This document shows positions 55,767 to 62,082 of a stretch of 64,000 nt of DNA, piece after piece. Each line of letters opens with the position of its first letter. Position 1 is the first letter of the stretch. Source of the stretch: UBA4720 sp038227135 (GTDB taxonomy: Bacteria > Gemmatimonadota > Gemmatimonadetes > Gemmatimonadales > Gemmatimonadaceae). The translations under genes and the position numbers were made by a program. Below the pieces are notes generated by a model that did no database searches, was not told where the DNA came from, and saw only the letters and a list, made by a program, of their open reading frames with translations. Location of the stretch: positions 1 to 64,000 of the forward strand of contig JBBRQC010000012.1 of assembly GCA_038227135.1 (NCBI GenBank), written 5' to 3'.

Positions 55767-56558
55767 TTACTTCTGGAGATGGAACTGAAACGGCATCTGC
55801 ACGAGCTGTTGAACCTTCTTGCCCCCGATCTGCGCCGCCGAGAATCTCATACGGGGGAGCGCATCTTTCACGGCGGCGGTGAACGCCGGATTGCTGGAGC
55901 TGAGGATCTTGAGGGAGCCGCCTTCATAGCGACCACTCTCGTTGACGACGAACTGCGCGAGAACCTGGCCCTCTACGCCCGAGTCCTTGAGCGAGTTCGG
56001 ATATTCCGGGGCTTCGCCGCCGATCTTCACGACCGGCTTCTCGACCTGGAACTCCATGTAGGGTCCGTGATCAGCGACACCCGCCAACTTGCCGATATCG
56101 CCTTCCGTACCGGTCCCGCCCTTCACGCCCTTATCGGAACCTCCAGCGACGCCCTTGCCGCTGAAGTCATTCTCGTTCGTGACAGCCTTGGACAGATCAA
56201 TCGTCGGCAGGTTGGTCGGAATGTTGACCGCTGGAGGCAGGACCTTGAACCCCTTTGGGGGCGCCGGTGCTACTTCCTTGGGGAGCTGCGGCAGGTTCAC
56301 GACCTTGGGCGTTGGTGCCTTCGGCTTGGGTGCCTGCTTGGGGGGGGTCGGTTCGTCCTTTGGGGGCGGAGGCGGCTCGTCCTTCTTCATTGCCACGAAG
56401 CTGACCTTGGTTTCCCGCGGCTTCTCGGCCCGCCGGGCGCCTGCCCGGGCGGTCGCAAAGATCGCGAGAAAGAGGATGGTCAGATGCAGAACTATGCTGA
56501 ATATCGTCCCCCCGGGGGACTTCTTTTTGGCGTCTGGTTTCGATTCGAGTAGTCTCAT
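55767..56558 (-). CDS. TonB/TolA-type energy transducer
   Basis: 263 residues. One N-terminal membrane helix (IFSIVLHLTILFLAIFATA, about 20-40) is followed by a Pro/Lys-rich linker (about 60-110: KDEPPPPPKDEPTPPKQ) and a Gly-rich stretch. The C-terminal TonB domain (about 165-263) has VKIGGEAPEYPNSLKDSGVEG and RMRFSAAQIGGKKVQQLVQMP. It spans the periplasm and transfers proton-motive-force energy to outer-membrane partners. Its position upstream of tolB favours a TolA-like role. ExbB/ExbD or TolQ/TolR are not in the window. Confidence 0.9.
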   Translation of the reverse strand: MRLLESKPDAKKKSPGGTIFSIVLHLTILFLAIFATARAGARRAEKPRETKVSFVAMKKDEPPPPPKDEPTPPKQAPKPKAPTPKVVNLPQLPKEVAPAPPKGFKVLPPAVNIPTNLPTIDLSKAVTNENDFSGKGVAGGSDKGVKGGTGTEGDIGKLAGVADHGPYMEFQVEKPVVKIGGEAPEYPNSLKDSGVEGQVLAQFVVNESGRYEGGSLKILSSSNPAFTAAVKDALPRMRFSAAQIGGKKVQQLVQMPFQFHLQK

Positions 56559-56730
56559 GTTGCTCCCCTGTTAAAGCTTGCCCTCCTACTATAGCAAACG
56601 GTTGGCCAAAGTGGCCTGTTTTAGGGCGTCCTAAATGCCATATTTTTGGCACGATTTTCCCTCACTGCTGAGCTTCGCAACGATCCCACGAAGACAGTGA
56701 ATTTTCCGACGCGAGCGTGGCTGTTAAACG

Positions 56731-56760
56731 CAAAAAGGACGCGGGTTTAGCCGCGTCCTT
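56731..56760 (-). terminator. Rho-independent terminator after the secreted Lys-rich-tail gene
   Basis: Ten-base perfect arms (AAGGACGCGG at 56735-56744 and CCGCGTCCTT at 56751-56760) with a six-base loop. Read on the minus strand a TTTTTG tract follows directly. It sits 33 bases past the stop of the gene at 56793, which is in the right direction. Confidence 0.8.
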
Positions 56761-56792
56761 GTCCCCCCGTTTCACGAACGATTTAGAAGGCG

Positions 56793-57326
56793 CTAGCCCT
56801 TTGTTGTCTTCTTTCTGGCGGTAGCCTTTTTCGGAGCCGGTTTAACCGCCGCTTCAGCGGCTTTGGTGGACGCGGGCGTGATCGCATTTATGCCCGCCTT
56901 TCGCGTGAGAATTCCGCACATGGATTCGAAGGCGTTTCGCCCCGCGGTTCCCGGTTTCGGCCGGTCCCAGACCATATGAGCCTGGTCGCGCGGATCGACC
57001 TCACCCTCATCCCTGACGAGGACATTGTTTCCGGCGTAAACAGTGCTCCGAACCCGCTTGACGCGTACCGGCGAGCACCTCACGTACGCCCGCTCTACCA
57101 GCCTGCTGTATTGCTTCTTGTTTTCGAGTACGCGCGGCTTGGTGTAGTCCCAACTAGTGACCGTGGTCCACGTACCGGACGACTGGAGAGCGATGCTCGC
57201 GGTGTCGAATATGACGGCGACATCGGCGTCCTTATAAACCTGCCGCCACGGAGCCTGGGCATGCGCGCCCATTGGCAGGGCGATGAACGCAACTGACAGA
57301 ATCATTGAGCTGACAAAACGAATCAT
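56793..57326 (-). CDS. Secreted protein, surface-adhesin-E-like domain with Lys/Ala-rich tail
   Basis: 177 residues. A signal peptide (ILSVAFIALPMGAHAQ) is followed by a small beta domain (about 25-120) with WRQVYKDADVAVIFDTASI, RVLENKKQYSRLVERAYV and two cysteines, resembling the surface-adhesin E fold. The C-terminus (about 150-177) is a Lys/Ala/Pro/Thr-rich tail like that of histone H1-like proteins (KPAPKKATARKKTTKG). On a secreted protein such a tail could bind polyanions such as DNA or LPS. No partner gene is apparent. Confidence 0.75.
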   Translation of the reverse strand: MIRFVSSMILSVAFIALPMGAHAQAPWRQVYKDADVAVIFDTASIALQSSGTWTTVTSWDYTKPRVLENKKQYSRLVERAYVRCSPVRVKRVRSTVYAGNNVLVRDEGEVDPRDQAHMVWDRPKPGTAGRNAFESMCGILTRKAGINAITPASTKAAEAAVKPAPKKATARKKTTKG

Positions 57327-57591
57327 GAAATCTCCTGGGGCCTGCCACTTCTAGCCGGATGTAATCGAGGTGACAGCGGTAAGAACAATCTTTGTTGGCT
57401 TGGAGTATATACACCTCGAACGTGAAGATGCCACTCGCCAATGTCATGAAGTTTAGGGCCTCGCGCGTGATCGGCCCGGCGGCGATGGCAGGGGCCGTGG
57501 CCACCGCCCTCTACGTCCTCGATCGCGATCTCAGGCTGTACCGTTACCGCGATCTGATGCGGCAGGTCTGGGTGCTTCCCCACTCGCCGCC

Positions 57592-58806
57592 CTAGATCGC
57601 CTCGTCGCCAGCCGGTAGCCGCGAGGTCGTCTCCTCGGAGATCTCGCGCAGCTCCTTCTCGTTCATCGTCCGAACGATTGTAAGAATTGCGGCGAGGAGC
57701 GGCACCGCCACCAGCAATCCGAGAAAGCCGAACAGCAGCGCCATCAGGGCCTGAATCCCGAGAGTCATCGCCGGCGGGAGATTCACTCCGCGCTTCATGA
57801 GCACGGGGACGAGCACGTGGTTCTCGACGAACTGGATCAGGATGTAGCCGACCGCCACGACCAGCGCTTTGTGGGGCGAGTCGATAAACGCCATCGCAAT
57901 GGCTGGAATCGCGGCGAAGATCGAGCCGACGATCGGAATGAATTTGGAAATACCGGCCAGGATGCCGAGAGGCAGCGCCGCTTTGACGTGAATCGACAAC
58001 AGAAAGACCGTCGTGACCGCGCCGATCACGACCATGGCGATCAGCTGCGTTACCAGCCACCGCCGCAAAGTCGTTGCGAGACGGGCGAGTGCCAGCGCGG
58101 CCCGATCGCGCTCCCGGGACGGAACCAGCGCCAGAACTCCGCCGTGGTAGAGATGTGGATCGAGTCCGATGTACGCTGCGATGAACAGCACCAGCAGGAA
58201 CGCGCCCGTGACGGCGAACGTGGACGTGAGCATGCGGAGAAACGAGTGCTGCGCGCCGGAAAACTGCTTGGTTATGTCGCGTCGGAGATTGCCGCCGACC
58301 ACCACTTCGTTGCTGCGCGCTCGCCGCGTCTGCGGACCAGTCGGCGGAGCCGTGACCGTGTCGGTGAGAACCGAATCCGCATCCGTAATTCCCGGGACGG
58401 TGCCGGTATCCTCGCCCGTGCTCTCTTGGTTGAACAGGATGCCGAGCACTCCATTGGCGCGGTGCCCCAGCCAGGCATCTATCTTGTCCAGCGCCTCGGG
58501 GAGTCGCTGCTGCAGCTCTTTCGATTGTGAACGAAGAATGGGCGCCATCCCGATGCCGCCTCCGATCATCAGCCCAAGAAACAGGGTAAGAATCAGCGCG
58601 ACACCGAGCCCGCGCGGAACACGTCGCTTCTGGAGCCAGTCCGTACCCTGAGCGATCGGAAGTCCGAACAGCACCCCGAGGAAAAAAAGGAAAATGACGG
58701 GATGCGCGATCCAGAGCAGGCGAACAGCTACATAGAAGCCAAAAATGAGCGCAAGAATTCTTACGATATCGCGCGTCGGGATCTTGATGGTCTCGCGGGC
58801 TGGCAT
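57592..58806 (-). CDS. AI-2E (UPF0118) family transporter
   Basis: 404 residues with about eight membrane helices. The family features are the N-terminal pair (ILALIFGFYVAVRLLWIAHPVI), the long loop after helix 3 and the C-terminal helices with PLGILAGISKFIPIVGS and IQFVENHVLVPVLM. AI-2E family members are reported to export autoinducer-2 or act as Na+/H+ antiporters; the family name does not prove either here. The C-terminal tail is charged and cytoplasmic. It is divergent from the ATP-grasp gene. Confidence 0.88.
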   Translation of the reverse strand: MPARETIKIPTRDIVRILALIFGFYVAVRLLWIAHPVIFLFFLGVLFGLPIAQGTDWLQKRRVPRGLGVALILTLFLGLMIGGGIGMAPILRSQSKELQQRLPEALDKIDAWLGHRANGVLGILFNQESTGEDTGTVPGITDADSVLTDTVTAPPTGPQTRRARSNEVVVGGNLRRDITKQFSGAQHSFLRMLTSTFAVTGAFLLVLFIAAYIGLDPHLYHGGVLALVPSRERDRAALALARLATTLRRWLVTQLIAMVVIGAVTTVFLLSIHVKAALPLGILAGISKFIPIVGSIFAAIPAIAMAFIDSPHKALVVAVGYILIQFVENHVLVPVLMKRGVNLPPAMTLGIQALMALLFGFLGLLVAVPLLAAILTIVRTMNEKELREISEETTSRLPAGDEAI

Positions 58807-58855
58807 GCTGGTATGCTAAACCGGCCCGACTGTTTGCGCGAGCTTGGCCGACAGC

Positions 58856-58929
58856 TTGACCTGATAAATCCGGACGCTAGGTTGAACAGAAGAGGCCGCG
58901 TCTTTCCCCGGACGCGGCCTTTCTCCTTT
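58856..58929 (+). promoter_or_regulatory. Promoter-like site and terminator-like leader hairpin before the ATP-grasp gene
   Basis: A TTGACC hexamer (58856-58861) and, 16 bases on, TAGGTT (58878-58883) make a weak promoter. Transcripts would begin almost at a hairpin with perfect ten-base arms AGGCCGCGTC (58893-58902) and GACGCGGCCT (58911-58920), followed by TTCTCCTTT. No gene ends here, as the neighbour is divergent, so the hairpin is a leader element. It could act as an attenuator or 5' stabiliser of the ATP-grasp mRNA. Confidence 0.45.
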
Positions 58930-58952
58930 GTCAGCGAATCTCGGAGAAATGC

Positions 58953-59942
58953 ATGCCCGCAACACCTGACGGACCGATCGCGATCTACTACGAGCACCCA
59001 GATTGGTTCAAGCCGCTTTTTGCCGAGCTTGATCGGCGTGACGTACCGTACTCGCGCATCGACGCGTCGTCGCACTCGTACGATCCGTCGGAGAGTCAGT
59101 CGCCCTATTCGCTCGTCTTCAACCGCGCGAGCCCCTCGGCGTACCTTCGTGGACACCAGCAGGTAACCTTTCACACTCTGAGCTGGCTGCGTCACCTCGA
59201 GCGCATCAGGGTTCCGCTCGTGAACGGTCCTGCCGCGTATCAGATGGAGATCTCCAAGGCGCTCCAGCTCGACGTGCTCGAGGAGCTCGGCCTCCCTTAC
59301 CCGCGGGCCCGCGTCATCAACGACGGCGCGCTCGCTCCCGAGGCCGCGCGTGATTTGCGGTTTCCCGTCGTCGTGAAGGCGAACATCGGCGGGAGTGGCG
59401 CCGGGATAACCCGCTTCGACAACGCAGAGTCTCTTGCTGCTGCGGCAAGTGTCGGATTGATCGACCTCGGAGTGGATCACGTGGCTCTCGTTCAGGAGCT
59501 CGCCCCGCTGCGCGATTCGCACATCACGCGCGTCGAAGTTCTCGACGGACATTTACTCTACGCAATCAACGTCTACCCGGCCGAGAATTCTTTCAATCTT
59601 TGTCCGGCCGATGTCTGCCAGACCACGGACGGGCAGCAGCTGACGCGCGGAGCGTGCGCAGTCGACGCACCCCGGAACGGAATGAGAGTGGAGCAATACA
59701 CTCCTCCGATGGAAATCGTCCGCCAGGTCGAGCAGATCGCCAGACACGTCGAGCTCGACGTCGGAGGAATCGAGTACCTCGTCGACGACCGCGACGGACA
59801 GCACTACTTCTACGACATCAACGCGCTGTCCAACTTCGTCGCCGATCCGAAGAACGTCGTCGGCTTCGATCCCTTCGAGCGTCTCGTCGATTACCTCGTC
59901 GAGAGGACGCGAGTCCTGGCGCCCGCTGGCTTCGGCCAGTGA
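58953..59942 (+). CDS. RimK-like ATP-grasp protein
   Basis: 329 residues with a GGAG site. The ATP-grasp fold is recognised from FPVVVKANIGGSGAGITRF (nucleotide-binding lysine and glycine-rich loop, about 139-157), VQELAPLRDSHITRVEVLDG and the metal-binding end of the domain YFYDINALSNFV. ATP-grasp enzymes activate a carboxylate by phosphorylation and couple it to an amine or thiol. The RimK-like subgroup attaches amino acids to peptides or cofactors. Its stop overlaps the start of a luciferase-like monooxygenase gene (GTGA), so both act in one pathway. The substrate is unknown. Confidence 0.88.
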   Translation: MPATPDGPIAIYYEHPDWFKPLFAELDRRDVPYSRIDASSHSYDPSESQSPYSLVFNRASPSAYLRGHQQVTFHTLSWLRHLERIRVPLVNGPAAYQMEISKALQLDVLEELGLPYPRARVINDGALAPEAARDLRFPVVVKANIGGSGAGITRFDNAESLAAAASVGLIDLGVDHVALVQELAPLRDSHITRVEVLDGHLLYAINVYPAENSFNLCPADVCQTTDGQQLTRGACAVDAPRNGMRVEQYTPPMEIVRQVEQIARHVELDVGGIEYLVDDRDGQHYFYDINALSNFVADPKNVVGFDPFERLVDYLVERTRVLAPAGFGQ

Positions 59943-60979
59943 GGTACGGATACTGGCTTCCCGTTTTCGGGGGGTGGCTTCGCAACGTCCCCGACGAAGG
60001 CATGAGCGCGACGTGGGAGTACGTCAGGAAGCTCGCGCAGCGCAGCGAGCAGATCGGCTATGACATCACGCTCATCGCCGAGCTGTTCATGAACGACATC
60101 AAGGGAATCGATGCAGATTCGCTCGACGCGTGGTCGACGGCCGCCGCGCTTGCGGCCGTCACCGAAAAGCTGGAGCTGATGGTGGCAGTCAGGCCGACAT
60201 TTCATGAGCCGGCGATCTTTGCCAAGCAGGCGGCGAACATCGACCGCATCTCCGGTGGCCGGCTCTCGCTCAACGTCGTTTCCTCGTGGTGGAAGGACGA
60301 AGCGAGGCGTTACGGGATCAGTTTCGAGGAGCACGACGATCGGTACGGGCGCACCGACGAGTGGCTGCGAATCGTGAATGGAGTGTGGACCGAGCCGCGT
60401 TTCAGCCACTCGGGCAAGCACTACACCGTTGAGGAAACGATTCTCGAGCCAAAACCGCTGAGCAGCCCGCGCCCGACGATCTACGCCGGCGGGGAAAGTC
60501 CGGCCGCCAAGGAACTGATCTCGCGAACCTGCGACGCCTATGTAATGCACGGGGACCCGCCTGAGCGCGTGGCGCCGAAGATCGCCGACATGACGGCTCG
60601 ACGCGGCAAGATCGGGCTGGGCCCGATGCGGTACGGTGTTGCAGCTTACGCGATCGTTCGCGATTCCGAAGAGGAAGCGCGCCAGGAGCTGGCGCGCATC
60701 ACCAACGTGCAGCCGGGCACGCCTGGATACCAGAACTACCAGGACTGGATCTCCCACACGGCGCTCGATCAGCAGGTGAGCCTCGAGGACTACTCGGTGT
60801 CGAACCGCGGTCTGAGAGCGGGCCTCATCGGAACGCCGGAACAGGTTGCCAAGCGGATTAAGGAGCTCGAAGCGGTCGGCGTCGATCTTCTATTGCTCCA
60901 GTTCAGTCCGCAGGCCGAGGAGATGGAGCGATTCTCCGAATCGGTCATGCCACTCGTGGAGACTGTTTCCGTCTCATAG
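59939..60979 (+). CDS. LLM-class flavin-dependent oxidoreductase
   Basis: 346 residues from the GTG that overlaps the ATP-grasp stop; the family begins exactly there (RYGYWLPVFGGWLRNV). A frame open to 59600 belongs to the ATP-grasp gene. The luciferase-like TIM barrel shows LAELFMND-type and RISGGRLSLNVVSSWW motifs, and the C-terminal IGTPEQVAKRIKELEAVGVD is typical of F420/FMN-dependent LLM enzymes. It resembles alkanesulfonate and dimethyl-sulfone monooxygenases most. A reduced flavin must be supplied by a separate reductase, which is not in the window. Confidence 0.93.
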   Translation: MRYGYWLPVFGGWLRNVPDEGMSATWEYVRKLAQRSEQIGYDITLIAELFMNDIKGIDADSLDAWSTAAALAAVTEKLELMVAVRPTFHEPAIFAKQAANIDRISGGRLSLNVVSSWWKDEARRYGISFEEHDDRYGRTDEWLRIVNGVWTEPRFSHSGKHYTVEETILEPKPLSSPRPTIYAGGESPAAKELISRTCDAYVMHGDPPERVAPKIADMTARRGKIGLGPMRYGVAAYAIVRDSEEEARQELARITNVQPGTPGYQNYQDWISHTALDQQVSLEDYSVSNRGLRAGLIGTPEQVAKRIKELEAVGVDLLLLQFSPQAEEMERFSESVMPLVETVSVS

Positions 60980-61038
60980 CTCTGGCGTCGAGATCGCGAC
61001 AGGATCAAACCTGCAACTCCGCGTCGCGACCCCGACGC

Positions 61039-61743
61039 CTAGGCGATCAGCTCCGCCTGTCGCACCCTGATCGTTCCGTAGCACTCGCAGGAAGCCTTCT
61101 CGAGTCCCGTCCGGTTCACAACCGTGATATTCCCGCGACCGTGCGCGATCAGTCCGGCCTTCTCCAGGATTCCCATCGCCACGGTCACCCCCGGCCGGCG
61201 TACGCCCAGCATCTCTGCCAGGAATTCCTGGGTCAGATCGAAGGTATCGCGTCCCACCCTGTCCTGTGACATGAGCAGCCAGCGCGCACAACGCTGTTCG
61301 ATGACGTGGAGACGGTTGCACGCGGCTGACTGGGAGACGGTCTCGAAGACGAACTCGCTGTAGCGGTGCAGAAAACGCCTGAGAGCTGGAAGCTCTCGTG
61401 CCAGATCGTGAAAATTCTCAGCGTTAATTCGCAGCGCCGTCCCGCTGATCTGTCCGCAGCCTTTGTGCTTCGAAGTCTCGACTTCATGAAAGACCGGAAT
61501 TCCCGAAAATCCGTCGTTGCCAATCGTCATGGCCTCGACCTGATCCCCGTCATCCATAACCGTCACGAGTGAGATTACGCAGTCTTCCGGAAAGTGAGCG
61601 TACTCGAGCTTCTGCCCGGGCTCGAAGAGGACCTGCTTGGACTTTATCTCGACGAGCTCGCTACGCTCGATCAGGACGGCGAGCTCAGCCGCCGGAAGAA
61701 GCCGGAGGATCTTGTTGCGCGGGGAGCCGTCCGAGCGGTGAAT
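61039..61743 (-). CDS. Crp/Fnr-family transcriptional regulator with no normal start codon
   Basis: The conserved frame covers about 234 residues. The C-terminal winged HTH (LTQEFLAEMLGVRRPGVTVA) and helix EQRCARWLLMSQDR are complete. The cNMP-like domain continues upstream of 61566, reading RNKILRLLPAAELAVLIERS and then KQVLFEPGQKLEYAHFPEDC, the usual N-terminus of this subfamily. No ATG, GTG or TTG exists in that frame between the stop near 61842 and GTG 61566. ATT 61743 would give the normal length. An ATG at 61799 in another frame would fit with a one-base shift in the CCCC run near 61723. The gene may use a rare start, be frameshifted or be damaged. Confidence 0.72.
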   Translation of the reverse strand: MHRSDGSPRNKILRLLPAAELAVLIERSELVEIKSKQVLFEPGQKLEYAHFPEDCVISLVTVMDDGDQVEAMTIGNDGFSGIPVFHEVETSKHKGCGQISGTALRINAENFHDLARELPALRRFLHRYSEFVFETVSQSAACNRLHVIEQRCARWLLMSQDRVGRDTFDLTQEFLAEMLGVRRPGVTVAMGILEKAGLIAHGRGNITVVNRTGLEKASCECYGTIRVRQAELIA

Positions 61744-62082
61744 CCCGGCCGATGCGGTTGTCTGCGGACGGAGTATGGAGGGATCGACGCAGGAGACATC
61801 TCGGCCCGGTGGTTTCCCCCCACGTGGGGCGCGTACGTTTCAGTTAGCCGCGAACCTGGTGGGTCAGTTCGAAGCTCAGAGTATGACCGGATGTTTAGCA
61901 ATTAGCAAACCGAACCTATTTTTCACCATTCGGACCGACGACCCCAATGACGAGAATGCCCCCGGGAACGAGCCGAATACCCGGTGCTATCCGGGTGTTA
62001 TCTTGGGAGGGCGAAAACAGTCATTTATGGCCGCCTGCCGTCTATAGAGCCGAGCAGCCGATAGCTTGCCCCACCGGAAGAC
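61744..62082. other. Intergenic region between the Crp/Fnr gene and the GspE-like gene
   Basis: This divergent 339-base stretch holds the expected 5' part of the Crp/Fnr gene, including an out-of-frame ATG at 61799-61797 whose frame joins the regulator only after a one-base shift. The rest, 61860-62082, is AT-richer around 61895-61930 (GTTTAGCAATTAGCAAAC) and may hold promoters for both genes, but I see no clear -35/-10 pair. Short open frames here look spurious. Confidence 0.4.

Noticed and set aside
57428..57595. Possible 55-residue plus-strand protein with one hydrophobic stretch in the gap before the AI-2E gene
   Set aside because: There is no good ribosome site, no recognised family, and composition alone cannot separate it from chance.
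57323..58060. 245-residue minus-strand frame
   Set aside because: It overlaps the AI-2E transporter gene out of frame and is highly Arg/His-rich.
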